Part shown: piece after piece, positions 47,944-59,879 of the stretch
Numbering within the stretch: position 1 is the first letter of the stretch
Layout: the number at the start of each line of letters is the position of its first letter
Assembly (NCBI RefSeq): GCF_921293095.1
Contig: NC_060254.1
Span: forward strand, 2,542,001-2,606,000
DNA length: 64,000 nucleotides
From: Ischnura elegans
Lineage: Eukaryota > Arthropoda > Insecta > Odonata > Coenagrionidae
Direction of reading: 5' to 3'
Made by a program: the position numbers and the translations under genes
The notes under the pieces: model-generated
Seen by the model: only the letters and a program-made list of their open reading frames with translations
The model's database searches: none
Told to the model about the DNA's origin: nothing

Positions 47944-49990
47944 TACTGCATAAAGCAAGCTGAAATCCCAGGCTAAGGCATTAAAATGACTAATCGACTT
48001 CAAAAACGATATTATTACATGAGTTTCATGATAGTGCTTCCTGTCGGCAGATTGCTGGACATATTAGCCTCGACAACTCTGTAATCGAAAAAACTCGACT
48101 CGACATTCGTAATGCTTCACATTCGGTCAACAATGGACATCATTGAGACGCTACATTGTTGCGATGACCATGTGACACGGAAATTTCAAGATGATTTCCT
48201 TGAGAGGACGCCTACCTTCTTCTCGATCGACTTATTTTTTTTTTGTTGACGGATTACTCGCTTGAAAATATTACTGCTTTTATCTTTAAATTTTCAGGGC
48301 ATATCATACACCGTTTCCAAAATTTTCCTGTATCTCAAGATCTCCAATTATTATTCCAGATAATTATTTTATTGCCGAGATACATTCAAATATTTTTAAA
48401 AAATGCTCTACTTACCCAAAATGTTTCGAGATATTAGTATAAGTTCCACGCGAGTAATCTGCAAGAAAAATAGACTGTCGAGGAGGTGTGCGTCATCTTT
48501 AAACAGTGCGATCTTGGTAATCCGACACAAATGCAGCCGTGGAATAGCACGATAATCGAAAACACCGGAATACTGGAAACGCACAGGAAACAAACACTAT
48601 GCACAAAAATATTTTTAAGGTTTAATTTTGCAATTTAATGCATACAGTGACGCCAAATCTCTCTCCAGCTTAGGTTGTGAGTCAAGGGATATAACCAAAT
48701 TAATAATAACGATTATGGTCGATAGAGGCAGAATAAACCGCGGACATCACACTTTCTGCGAAGAGCATTTATTTTCCCGATTCAATGGGTCACTAAACCA
48801 AAACTTCATACAAATTATGGACTGACGAACACCTAAATACATAATAAAAAATTATATGAATTGAAAAATATTTTAATAAAAACTGACGAACTGCCGACAT
48901 AGAGGTCGTCATCCTGCACGCCGCATTAACGCAAGGCCGGATTTCAGAGATTTTACTGTAATTATAAGGTTCAAGATGAAAGTTTAAACTGGTAGTACGT
49001 AACGAAAAAAGAAAAAAAATGCGACCGATCTAATGGGATTAATGCCTCTTAGGTTCTCATTTTGTGCTTATAGTACATCCCTAATCTATAGTGAAGAGCC
49101 TCAGCTTCGACCAAAAGGGTTGGCTGGTTCTCAAGGGAAAAACCTTTTGAAAAATCCTTATCCCTCCAAACAGATCGAATCAATTATCCCGTCACACCCT
49201 GATCTATGTCCGCCCTTCCTCCGATCCCTCACACCTGCACGCAACGAGGTCACCCTCACAGACTTATCCTCTCTCTCAGGAAATCTGAGACGCCAACCAA
49301 AACAGTTGCAACCCCCTGCAACGTGTGGAAACTCCTCAGTCCCCTATTGAGCTCATGAAGTCAAAGCAAAACCGTTTGACACGTGTAGCCTCTCATACAA
49401 CGACTTCGGTCTGCAATCCGTAGCCATATTGATGCGATGAACATTAGTCGTATAAATTTCAAGACAATTTCCTTAAGAGGACGCCAACCTTCCAATCGAT
49501 CGGAAATTCGGATTGGAGACGGAATTTCTTTTTTTTAAAGTGCCATTTGGCCATTCGAACCAAATTCATGAAAAGTACGGGGTCACCATCGTGGATATTT
49601 CTAAAATCATATATGTTGCCAACCAATCAACAAATGACTTATTAAATTGGTCATTTTTAATTTTCAAAGTCAGCTTTTCATGAAGTAACGGGCATTAAAA
49701 TAAAACGGCAAAAATTACCATTCTGGGTAGCAGAGGGATAACAGTTAATTTTCAAATTTCAAATTAAAAAAAGTTTCAATTTGAATAGGAAGCGTAATGT
49801 CAAAATTGTTTAAAAATAACAAATTTGCGCCAACTTTGGTTTTTTTTAAATACTGTTTTTTTTTCGATTAGAGCAAAAAATCAATGTTGGTACCGGCTGG
49901 GAAGATATTTAAACATACTCAATCGGATGAGGTAGAGTATATTTAATTTTATTTTAGATAGTATATTTAATTATCTTCCGATTATTTTGA
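47944..49990. other. Non-coding stretch with a diverged dispersed repeat
   Basis: 48108-48245 and 49380-49535 share text such as TTTCAAGA.GATTTCCTTGAGAGGACGCC (second copy TTTCAAGACAATTTCC, TTAAGAGGACGCCAACC). They are diverged copies of one repeat. The frame at 49033-49350 has no known domain. Confidence 0.4.
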
Positions 49991-50149
49991 GAAGAGCACT
50001 TTTCGTATAATATCGGCCTAACTTCCTCCTAAACTGAGCTTCCCTTCTCAATTCACAGCAGGGTTTAATCATTCTATCAAAAAAATCTTATTCTATTATT
50101 CTCTTCCCTTCCAAGCTTAACTTTTATCCCTCTCAACCGGTTTATAGCG

Positions 50150-51030
50150 ACCAATCCCCGCATAGTGATCGTTACGTCCACTTTTATCTCTTCCGCAACA
50201 CCGCATTTCGAATGCTCCCACTCTTGAAATCTCTGCTGCTGTCAACGTCCAAGCCTCGCTTCCATTGAGAAACATGCTCTATGTGTAACATCTGATATAT
50301 TGTTTCCTTACTTCTACGCTCGTGTTCTCCACTGTGAGTAGATTCCTCTTTTTGCAGAATTCCCTCATCGCCTGCGCTATTCCACTGACGATTTCTATCT
50401 TGGTATTTGGACAAGGCGACCGACAGCTTCGGTCATTTGTGCCATGAGGGAAGGTTATGGAAGGAAGGGTGGAGAAAAACCCGGCGTCGGCATTAGCCTA
50501 CTCTTAACGAAAGGCTCCCAGGGTACAACGGCTTAACGTCCCATCCGACGGAATGAGTGTTGCGCTTGAAATGTCCTCCACACAACATTCAAGCAGGGAT
50601 CGGGCGGTCTCTGAAAATTCTCTGCCACCGCCGGGATTTGAACCCGAGCCCACGGGGTGGGAAGCCAACACTCTAGCCACCACACCAACCCGATCACCCG
50701 ATTTCTTTCTTGCTTCGTCCATCGTCGGATTTTCGGCTACCAAGGAAATAAAATATCTTTCCCTACAAAATATTTTATTTTCCTGGTTCATTGCTAGTCC
50801 TAATATCCTCTATTCTGCAGTATGCTCATATCTTAGTTTTATTTTTATTGATTTTTAACTTATACCTGACTAAAGTCCCTTCCAATATTTATCATAGTCT
50901 TCTTCTGCATCTGCTATGACTGAAATGTCGTCAGCAAAATGCGCTACCCGCTCTCTAAAAAGATTTGCCCGTATAATTCAGAGACGCATTTCATCCAAAT
51001 GCCAGGTGGAGCCATAAGCCTATATTTCTC
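50150..51030 (-). mobile_element. Decayed LINE (reverse transcriptase) interrupted by SINE-A
   Basis: On the minus strand, about 50915-50960 encodes FADDISVIADAEEDYDKYW, the reverse-transcriptase catalytic FADD motif and its usual continuation. Then come KLKINKNKTKI (about 50840) and LVAENPTMDEARKK (about 50715-50757), like 'YLGSLV.E.G....EI'. After the SINE, coding resumes with EIVNGI..., EESTHSGEHERRSKETIYQM and GLDVDSSRDF (50184-50396), equivalent to the thumb and 'WTL' region. Several frameshifts and stops show it is dead. The reading frame context continues exactly across the SINE insertion. Confidence 0.8.
50397..50698 (-). mobile_element. SINE-A copy 5, inserted in a LINE
   Basis: Full-length minus-strand SINE with B box GGTTCAAATCCC, the shared body and a CCAAATACC tail. 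It is flanked by the 8-bp target duplication CGATTTCT (50389-50396, 50699-50706), which lies inside the LINE reverse-transcriptase sequence. Confidence 0.9.
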
Positions 51031-52063
51031 GGACTATGGGTGGGTCGAGTGGTGATTCACCATTGTGGGCCGCCTCCAGTGGGGTGCGACGTGAGAATTC
51101 ACATCTGATGGATAAGAAAAATAAAAATATCAAAAAAATACCTCGCGGAAGGATCCAATCAGGCCCGTCCTATTCACGTGAATACTCTTCAAGGGGTCAG
51201 TGGCGAGAAACGGATCGGGGAGACTCTCTCACGGTATCAGACACGAAAGAGTTCGGGTGTTAATGTGATTTTGGTCGATTCTATCCAAAGGTGAGCCTCG
51301 TATTTATTCGGTTTCTCCCACTTTTCAAAGAGGAAGTTTCTCCCACTTTTTTCCGTTGGCCTCTTATTTCTCTTAAGCGAAGAATGGTGTCCAGACCTGA
51401 CTCACTCACTCCCCTACCAACGCGCCGCCAAACTGCTAGAGATGCAGCCACGAAATGCTTAAGACATATTGCTCGGGTCGTTCATAGTCGCACCAAATAA
51501 GAATTTTTGGGATAAATAATTTTTGGTTGTTTTTAACCCATTATTATTTATTTACTGACAGCCGAATTGATTCATTACTACTTATTTTGCTTTTTTTAAG
51601 TTACTCCCACTAAAGATGGTCGTAAATAATTTTTATTACTCTGAGGAAAAGTAAATGATGCAATTAAATGTTCTCTTCTATATTTCAGCACTCTCCTTAG
51701 TTAGCATATTATTTACTTATTAATCGCAATCACTCTCCCATTCCAACAATATCAATTATCCGTAACGACTACTCGCACACATCTACAAATATTAAAACAC
51801 AAAAGCATGAAGTAAGACACGGTCTCAGGCGTTACTTTGTGGAATTTCTTCATCATATAATAAAATAAAATTACTTTATTTTATTCCACACTTTATTTTA
51901 AATAGCACGACCCGGGTTTCAGTATCTAACAAAGTAATTTTATTGTTTTACTTTATTGTATGATTAAAGCATAAATTAAAAAAAATAACCGATGTCCTTT
52001 TCTATTTTCTATGTTGAATTTATTTTTTTACGTTTTCTACAAAAGGAAACTTTTTTAATCTTC
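51031..52063. other. Non-coding stretch with a hammerhead-type fragment
   Basis: On the minus strand 51905-51921 reads GAAACCCGGGTCGTGC, the same stem III block as in the palindrome at 32641, but the upstream core is missing. Otherwise AT-rich. Confidence 0.4.
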
Positions 52064-52187
52064 ATCTGCTTAGTAAAATAAATCAATGCCTCAATAATTT
52101 AAAAGGCACAGTTTAGTCCTCATTACCCGTTAATTTTATCAGGTGCCATTTTCATAATGTAAGAGAAAAGGCTAAAAGAAAGTAGGA
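52064..52187 (+). repeat. Dispersed repeat copy 1
   Basis: CTGCTTAGTAAAATAAATCA to about AAGGCTAAAAGAAAG is repeated at 53803-53920 with roughly ten to twenty percent difference by eye. Both copies have the same orientation and lie on either side of the MITE at 52672. Confidence 0.6.
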
Positions 52188-52671
52188 TAAGTTCAATAGA
52201 TTCTGGCTTCAATTGGTGGAAGTTGGACATATTTAAATAAATGAAAGATCGCAGCACATTTATCTATTTAAATAGAAACTAGGATCCATCAAGCGTATCT
52301 TGGAAACGTTTTAGGACGAACAAATGCAAGCGAGGTGATACTTTGTATCAATCGTCAAGCCGCGCCGAGAAAAATAGATAGTATAAGAAGAAGGAATCCA
52401 TGGATCAAACCGTGAACCAAATGAAATACAAAGAAAAAATGAAACTCTCTGTCAAGAAAAAATGCATGCTACTTGCGAAAAGAGAAAGCGTTCCATATTG
52501 TTTACAAGCATTATGTTGCCAACCTTTAGGGACTCGAATCATAAGATTGCTTGGATAATTAACAATAGAAATCTTTTAGAGTCACACGTAGGACATCATC
52601 TTTGAACCGTATTATGTATCCATGTTCGAAAGAAACATTAAACTTGGAAGTAAATAGTTAAATGGGTAACG

Positions 52672-53330
52672 GGGTAGTTTCCTTCATCAAAGAAAACGAA
52701 ATGCATTGATTGCGATTCCTTGCCCACCATTAGTGTATTCATAATATACAAATTATTTCGCTTTAGAAATCACAGTTTAGACGAACGGCAATGGTCAATT
52801 TTAACCTCATTTGAAAAAGGCCAGATTAGCGCCCATGCGATGCCACACCACTTGACGTCACAGGGACCTTGTTTCTACAAGAGTAGATAGGAGTTTTAGA
52901 TCGTCAGAGATTACCAATACATGCATGAGGCACAGAGCTCAGGGAAACTTCTCTTCATAATAACCTATTAAAATTGCCTAATGCCGGAAAATTTCCTTCG
53001 TTTGATAGGATAATGATAATCCTTATTTAAGCCAAGCGCTAACTGCTAGCTGGTTACTCTGCTACCTGCTACCAGCCTGCATCGTAGTGGCGCTCAAAGC
53101 CTCGCCCCAAGGTCACCTCACACGGCTGCAGCCGGAACAAGACTAACGTCACACGGGCTTTTCCCAGCATTCATACTTAGCCGTCGCGTTTTCGCGTGCT
53201 TGAAAATGTTCACTTTTCATTAAATCGCGAAAAATGGATGTCATCATTTAAAAATCTAAGAGCGTGAAATGCGTACTCCAGGAGTAATAATCTTTCCATT
53301 TTGGCAATAAAAAATAATAGAAAACCACCC
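52672..53330. mobile_element. MITE (copy 2)
   Basis: A 659-bp homologue of 327-1132, starting GGGTAGTTTCCTTCATCAAA and ending TAGAAAACCACCC, followed by TA. It lacks the internal duplication of copy 1. The left flanking TA is not preserved (CG instead). Confidence 0.75.
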
Positions 53331-53802
53331 TATTGCATAGATTACAGATGCAGAAATTCGTTTTTCTTTTTCCCTGAGGGCAATGAAGGGCTATAATAAA
53401 ATGTAGGCCATAATGAAAACACAATTCACACCTTATGCTCTATCGGCCTTCTTTGCTTAAAACGAGTGTTATATTCTTGAAATTTTTACGGTACATAAAA
53501 TAGGTTATTGGCAAAACTATCCCGAATCTTGAATACGAAAATTTTACCCTATTATTATTTTCTCATGGATAATTTTTCCATAACTGAGAAACAGACTAAT
53601 GTTAGACAGAGTCAACTGTTGAAAAGCTCTGAAAATTTCAATATGGTAGCATACGCTTTACGGTAGTAATCTGTCACCAAAAAAGACCAGTCGAGAGGAA
53701 GGCATGCGCCAAAATGATTCCTTACGTATTTTGTCGAATTGTAACGGCTTATGAATAAATAAAGCTTCACTGCAAACCTTTTGAGTGGGCTAGTGCGGCC
53801 TA

Positions 53803-53920
53803 TCTGCTGAGTAAAATAAATCAATGCGTAAATAATTTTAAAGCCACCGTTTAACGTCATTACCCGCTAATGCCAGCAGGTGCAATTTTCATAGTGTAAG
53901 AGGAACGGCTAAAAGAACGT
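53803..53920 (+). repeat. Dispersed repeat copy 2
   Basis: CTGCTGAGTAAAATAAATCA to about CGGCTAAAAGAACG, matching 52064-52187. Confidence 0.6.
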
Positions 53921-54179
53921 GTAGTAGCAGTAGGGAGGTAGTATAGTGGCACTAAGTTTCTCATTTCACATTTTCAATGCAACGTCAAGTTATATTCTAT
54001 AATTTCCGATGACGGCAAGGATTAGCCATTTACATATCTCCATATATATAAATAATCCAATTATGTATAAAATATCCAAAAAAAATGTGTATATTGTGCG
54101 ACACTGCACGACGAGCGACCACTTCCGTTAAACATTAAAACAGTGATTAATGCATATTTATGCTAGTTAACGAAACGCG

Positions 54180-54210
54180 TCGTCATGTGAACGAAATTGG
54201 AACATGCAGC
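54180..54210 (+). other. Hammerhead-type tail fragment
   Basis: GAAACGCGTCGTCATG matches the GAAA / ACGCGT / C block of the 39081 motif. A GTGATTA box and a weak stem precede it. Probably a decayed copy. Confidence 0.3.
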
Positions 54211-54841
54211 GAAGTGGTATAATTATTGCTGCCAAGCCTTTCAGATTTTTCGCCTCACTAATTCTTACCAGTAATAAAATGTCAAGGATGAGAAAATTAT
54301 TGGCATTTTATGCTAAAAGTAAACGTTTCCTTCCTTTTGAGCCATTATTTGCCCTCAAAAGACTAAGTTACGGGGCTACAATACCCATCAAAACGATAAA
54401 ATTTTACAAAATTATCTTCGAAAAGCAATCATAAAACAGTATCGGACACGATTTTGCCCCTCGAATAATTTCGGAAGTAACAAAGTCCACAACTCCGTTA
54501 AAGCGGCGCCCTTCCGCCAATTACTAACTGCTATTTTTGATTTTTACAGCTATGAAAAATATTCCGGAGACCGTTGAGAAGGTGAAGGTGAAAGTAAGTC
54601 AGTGTGATTTCTCCAGGCAGATTTCGCATCGATAACTTTAACATGCTAGTAAATTAAAAGTTATTGGAAAATTTCCAAAAATACTTTAATTATACTTCTA
54701 CACTGGTTTCGATCAAATTTTCGCCTGAAGATAATATAAAATGTCGAATTTAAGTATACCGGGACTAGCCACGGTGATAACTTTTACGGGAGTCACCCGC
54801 AATGCACAATTGTGCGAAAAATCCACAGAGCAAAAATCATT

Positions 54842-54914
54842 CGCCTTGACCGGGATTCGAACCCGGATCTCTCGATTTCCGGCCGAGTGCTTTAGCCAGT
54901 TAAGCTACCGAGGC
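54842..54914 (-). pseudogene. tRNA-like sequence (SINE head or tRNA pseudogene)
   Basis: It folds as a cloverleaf: acceptor GCCTCGG/TCAAGGC (one mismatch, one G.U), D arm GCTT..AAGC, anticodon stem CTCGG/TCGAG with loop CCGGAAA, and T arm CCGGG-TTCGAAT-CCCGG. The would-be anticodon is GGA, but position 33 is C instead of the universal U, and the long variable arm of tRNA-Ser is absent. It is embedded in a repeat. Confidence 0.5.
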
Positions 54915-55190
54915 GACATTCATCCCTGTGGAAATTTGTGGACTATAGCGGACAAGGTGGTATGGACTGCTGAGCATATTGCGACGAGCAGTCCAAATCG
55001 TGCGCACGGCGCCACAGCCGGAGAGTAAAGTCCGAACTTTGAACACATAGAGGTGTTCTCTCTTTGACGAATTTTAAGTATACCGGGACTAGCCACGGTG
55101 ATAACTTTTACGGGAGTCACCCGCAATGCACAATTGTGCGAAATGCACCTTGTCCGGTATAGTCCACAAATTTCCACAGGGATGAATGAC

Positions 55191-55263
55191 GCCTCGGTAG
55201 CTTAACTGGCTAAAGCACTCGGCCGGAAATCGAGGGATCCGGGTTCGAATCCCGGTCAAGGCG
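55191..55263 (+). pseudogene. tRNA-like sequence, inverted twin of 54842-54914
   Basis: Same cloverleaf and C33 defect as its twin, from which it differs at about one base. Both A and B box-like segments are intact (TAGCTTAACTGG, GGTTCGAATCC), so polymerase III transcription is possible. Confidence 0.5.
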
Positions 55264-55389
55264 AATGATTTTTTCTCCGTGGATTTTTCGCACAATATAA
55301 AATGTATTGGATCCGGTCGTGAAGTTTAAATTGTGCTTTTATCTGGGGAGGCGATATCCTTCCAAAGTAATTCCAATGAATGAATAAAA

Positions 55390-55880
55390 TGCCATTGCAA
55401 TGCATTCCATGCAACACTGTTTCCAACATCCCCTCCCCGCTAAGTACTCCCCCCATCCATACCTTCTGTCTCCTCCGTATCTCATCTAGAAGCTGCATCT
55501 CCTCACCCACCATGTCCAGCACTTCGTCGTTCCTCCTCCTCTCCGTACACTTCACCGTCTCCATTCTTCGCCACACCCGCATCTCGAACGCCTCCAGTCT
55601 TCTCTCGTCCTCCTTCTTAAGCGTCCACGTTTCCACAACATAAAGCGTTAAACTCCAAATCAGACTCATCTTGTAACTGTTACATAACGCTCTTTCCTAT
55701 TTATGAAAGCCCCATTTGCTAATTCTTTTCCTTATGTCCTTGCTGTTGTACTCGTTTTCCTCTACTGGGCTTCCCAAATAGATAATTTGCAATACCTACT
55801 CAAGTTTTTTCCCATCTACTTTTATCTCGAGCCTCTAATTCCAAGATCGCTCTGGTTTACAAAACTGCACGACATTAAAA
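55390..55880 (-). mobile_element. Decayed LINE reverse-transcriptase tail
   Basis: The minus-strand frame ending near 55390 reads ETWTLKKEDERRLEAFEMRV, then WRRMETVKCTERRRNDEVLD and GEEMQLLDEIRRRQKVW, the standard post-RT LINE block and the start of the 'GH.LR' region. Upstream (55670-55860) are shifted-frame pieces: VDGKKLE..-like text, GKPSRGKR (compare 'YLGSLVEENGY') and SYKMSLIW. It is less decayed than the copy at 1390 but still has frameshifts. The RT catalytic core is missing to the right. Confidence 0.75.
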
Positions 55881-56765
55881 ATATTGACCATGATTATAAA
55901 CTATAAAAAATAATAAAATCAATATTCGGGAGCAAAGCGCTTTTTGAAAACTCCTCTTGAATGTTCCTAAGGACGTAGATAGATCCAGGGAATGGGAGGC
56001 ACCCGAAATGGAGCTGAATAAAGCAGAAGGTATATAAAAAAAGGAGGAAAACACTGAGTTTGAAGCCATTTAACCTGTCATTTTGGTGTTGAACCAACAC
56101 AATTGTCAGGAGAGAAAGGATTCAGAAAACCTTGAAAATTAAGAATCCAAATTATACATTTTAATAAAAAATACGAATAAGTTACACCTACAAGTAACAA
56201 TTCAATCAATGACATCAGAGCAGCAAATAGCACTTTTAAGTACATATTTTTTAAATCCAAACATCCCTGTCTGAGCTTTAAATTCCTTCTACGCGAGTAG
56301 GCACAGATGTTTCATTAGTTTATTCACCCGAGGGCTTGCATTCCATTGCTTAATGATATTGAGACCAAAAACACCGCAGGCCAGCTTAACTTTCGCTGCC
56401 CCGTTTCCTTCAACGAGTGCCGCGAAAACATTTTCTTACGAGCGCATGCACTTTCAGCCCAATTAACAAGATTCAGTCCGACATAATTTGGAACTCTATT
56501 GTATCCACCGTACCAACAGATCAAATTTTCACTGCATGATTGCATAAAAATCAGCAATTGAAAAAACTAAACTATTGAAATTACTTAAAATACTTGAATA
56601 TTTTGCAAGGATTAATAAATAAAAATGGAGAAAACAAGATAAGCAGAAACTATTTTTTTTAATAGCAGCTTCGTACCACCAAAACGACTCAATAAACTAC
56701 TCAATCATGACTTCAACCTAAATGGACGATTTAATAAGCAAGGGTTGTCCTCGCTTCGTACTTAG
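55881..56765. other. AT-rich non-coding stretch
   Basis: Nothing recognised; short frames only. Confidence 0.45.
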
Positions 56766-56773
56766 CTTGTAAC

Positions 56774-57356
56774 CAGTGGCGCCGACTCCATGGGGCCTGA
56801 GGGGGCCCGAGCCCCCTCAAAGATTCGTTTGGGGGGGCGGAGCCCCCTCAATAATTCAAGAAAATAATTAAGTAATATAATGCCTTGTGAAATCACAAAA
56901 ATATATTGGCGATTTTTATTTCCCATGTTTGACAATAAATACCTTATAAAATAAATTCAACAACGTGTGCTGAAACAAATAATTATAAGGTAAAGCAGGT
57001 TAACCCATTATAACACAATGTTGCTTCAAAGCAACGTCAAAAATGTATACATTTTCAGCTCTCTTTAGGAAATATCTAAACTACGCATTATTTTGGGGTG
57101 TAAATTTTGATGACGAAATATTTATCAGCCTCGACAATTATGATCGAGTGCAAAATTTTCATCTATTCAGAATAAAAAATCTTGAAATTTGATTTCTACC
57201 TTAAGCAGCTCTGGGTTATTAAGGGTTAACTGAATCGAGTGGTGTGACTCATGGTAGTGTTTCGGTGCTGCGACACACTTTGAATTTAACCTCTTCCCGG
57301 GGCAAGACCTCCGATATGGGCCCCCCCCCAATATTTTTTATAAGTCGGCGCCCCTG
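56774..57356. mobile_element. hAT-type MITE, 583 bp
   Basis: Ends CAGTGGCGCCGACT and the complement of CAGGGGCGCCGACT. Perfect 8-bp target duplications CTTGTAAC flank it at 56766-56773 and 57357-57364. Subterminal G and C runs (GGGGGGGCGG, GGGCCCCCCCCC) and an AT-rich non-coding centre. Larger than the other hAT MITEs in the window but with a different terminal consensus. Confidence 0.9.
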
Positions 57357-57364
57357 CTTGTAAC

Positions 57365-58082
57365 CATTGGCTTAACTATAGGAGGTTCAGGGTAGGGGGA
57401 TAAAAAAACCTCCTATTACTCATACGGAGAAGATACGATAAATTAATATATTTTTTGGTATTTCTCACTTAATAGCAGGATAAACATAGCCCGTATTTCA
57501 CGGCTGAATACATATTCTCACTATTAGCCCTTGAGACGGTGGACGAAACGTAGCAACGATTCCAGCTCCTCACCCGGCGGCAGTCCCGATGGCTTTTCGC
57601 CCGGAAAGCACCCAACACCTACTTCTTTAAAAAAAATCACATTGAATTGAAAAGTAAGGGATATTGCCGTCCGTAGCAATATGCCTACCGGGAAGGGAAT
57701 ATCCCTTTACTTCTCATACTCTATGCCACGGGTAGCTCATTGATCATACACGCAAATAATTATGCTTCTTAATTTACTTCGCCATACATGCGGTTGGTCC
57801 CAGCATCAACCCTGGCCACTGACGTCACAATACTTACGTTTTATCCATTCACGATATGGGTATTCAGCAAGTCGCTTGGGGTTTCGTGTGATCAGCACGA
57901 CTCGTGCGACACAATCACTCCAGGGCAAGCTCTTTATGAAATTTTTATGACGTTGGGTTGGTTGCCTTATGCAAAAATGCCTATCCGCGTCAGACAGTGG
58001 TAGAGAGTGAATTTATACCAGCTGATAGACAAAACGAAAAATGTTTGAAAAATTCCATACCTTTGCTTGGTAAACCAGGCTG
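57365..58082. other. Non-coding stretch
   Basis: A GAAACGTAGC block preceded by TTGAGACGG at about 57530-57556 recalls the hammerhead-type tails, but no stem I or intact core is visible. No gene supported. Confidence 0.35.
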
Positions 58083-58215
58083 AAACTCGTATTGAAAGAA
58101 GATGGCTAACTGGTAGCATAGAACAGCAATCGGGTTCGAATCCCGACCAAGACAAACTTCTTCACTGAATTGCACCCTTGGTGAATTTTTACACGACCGA
58201 AATGGTTGCTTGAAA
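58083..58215 (+). mobile_element. Decayed tRNA-like repeat
   Basis: ATGGCTAACTGGTAGCAT and CGGGTTCGAATCCCGACCAAG form A-box-like, B-box and T-arm segments related to 55191-55263 and 44806-44912. The D and anticodon arms are eroded. Confidence 0.5.
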
Positions 58216-58984
58216 AATACATCTCCTTTCTTCGTCACCACTAGTCATTCTAACGACTCTCACCATTAGCCAAGGCTTCGGTCATACGCATTATGCCCTG
58301 TCATTGTTATTTCCTCGGGAGCTCTTTCTTACTCGGATTTCACTTGATGATCTCCAAAATGGGCGATGCACTCATTCATTGCCAAAGTTTTATTTGAAGT
58401 GAGGAAGTATGACTATCGTGATGATGACCATAAAATTAACACGCTTGCAAGGGGCAGAGAAAACTGAATATATATTCTCACTATAGAAGGCGTCTGGATT
58501 GGTGTCGAATAGGTGCTCAATAAATTCAAATCAGAAGACTTATGTTAATTCTTTAAACGCAGTCACGTGAGCTCAATAATTCTTTATAGCCATCACAAAA
58601 TAACGTATTCAACGATATTGTGATACTGTCTTCAAAATCCCAAATAAATTAGCCATGAAAACTCAGGTGAAGCAACTCTTAAGGCAAAAGACGTGAATAA
58701 GATGCAGATTATGGTTCAATTTAAATTTCATTCACCACAGGTATTCTATAACCTTCAGTATAAGTGAGTAATCGATAAAACTTATGAACACTTACTGTTC
58801 CCATACTTCATGAAAGATTGAGTGATGATTACCTAGGTAAAGTTGATCCCTGAGCCCCCAGCCAACTAGTATTCACGGAGCTTACATGACCAATTCTGGG
58901 TAAGTAGGTAGTACATTAAATTCTATTTGCACTGCAGCTTACAAATAAAAATAAACCGCACTCAAACCTTCCACCTGAAGGTTG
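58216..58984. other. Non-coding stretch
   Basis: Nothing recognised. Confidence 0.45.
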
Positions 58985-59195
58985 ATTTGGATAGGTAGGG
59001 GTAGGGCTCGCTCTGGACCAAACCACAGGCATGTAAACTCAGTACGTTCGGATTAGGGTATCCAGTTTCTTTCCCACGGACACTTTCTGAGGAGTTTGGT
59101 TTTGGAGAAGTCGGAAGGCTTCAACCGGAGCTTGAACCGGGGACCCTTAAATCAGCAGTCAACGTTCCACCAACAAGACGGTTATGTCACCATGA
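58985..59195 (-). mobile_element. SINE-C copy
   Basis: Minus strand: a tRNA-like head with GGTTCAAGCTCC (B-box-like), then GTGGGAAAGAAACTGG, and a 3' end TGGTCCAGAGCGAGCCCTACC. It matches the copy at 59880 mainly in the 3' third. Confidence 0.6.
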
Positions 59196-59660
59196 TACTA
59201 ACATATATACGTTTAAAATAAGAAGCTTACGTTCCTCCTGGTTTTCTCACAACCAATTTATTTACGTTGGATAGTACATCCGTAACAGGTCTAGAAATAA
59301 TTGGATTTTTGTCGCACTTCATTTTAAGAGAGAGTTATTTATGCTTTAAAATTTTTCTCGTAATAATGTTTACTACTGTATAGTATGCCATTAAAATTTT
59401 CTGTTTAAATACTATGTTACATATGTAAAATTGATATCCGTGTCATAGTAATGAATTTTCGTTTTTTATCGTATTATAATTATCAACTTACCAATTTCTC
59501 TCCTAATATGTGTCGCATGGAAATTAAAATCAATGTTTAATGACATCTATGAAACTTTAAGTCTTCATAATATATTTCTGTGGAATCTATGTTCCGTAGT
59601 GCTATTTTATTTTGTGCACAATGAAATGTAATATATAAATGACTTTGTATAAGCGTTCCT

Positions 59661-59690
59661 CATATATATATATATATATATTATATATAT
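59661..59690. repeat. TA dinucleotide microsatellite
   Basis: About 30 bases of alternating A and T with one interruption (TATT). Confidence 0.9.
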
Positions 59691-59879
59691 CTCACCTCGA
59701 AAAAAATGAAGATCGACTCGAAACTAACCTCACTACATAACAAACTTCACGTTGAATCCTACGACGTGGAGATACAAAATTTCCACTAATAAGCATAAAA
59801 GGAATAGCATCAAGCATAAGTTTAATTCACGATGCTAATGAAATATTATTGCAGTGAGATTTTCACTTCAATAATTGGC

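Larger units (their letters stand above)
54745..55293. mobile_element. Palindromic tRNA-bearing insertion with 12-bp target duplication
   Basis: The insertion is bounded by direct 12-bp repeats AATATAAAATGT (54733-54744, 55294-55305). Inside, a block at 54745-54826 (TATACCGGGACTAGCCACGG...) recurs in the same direction at about 55072-55143. The segment 54826-54958 recurs inverted at 55146-55293. Each inverted copy contains a tRNA-like sequence. The arrangement looks like a tRNA-derived SINE that duplicated and inverted, either before or during one insertion event. Confidence 0.6.

Noticed and set aside
49033..49350. 105-codon gene
   Set aside because: No signal, domain or splice context, and it lies beside a dispersed repeat.
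55191..55263. Functional tRNA gene
   Set aside because: Position 33 is C instead of U, the anticodon would be GGA without the long variable arm expected for tRNA-Ser, and an inverted twin lies in the same repeat.
57530..57556. Another hammerhead (TTGAGACGG...GAAACGTAGC)
   Set aside because: No stem I, no clear stem II, and the cleavage context differs; it is mentioned only as a possible relict tail.
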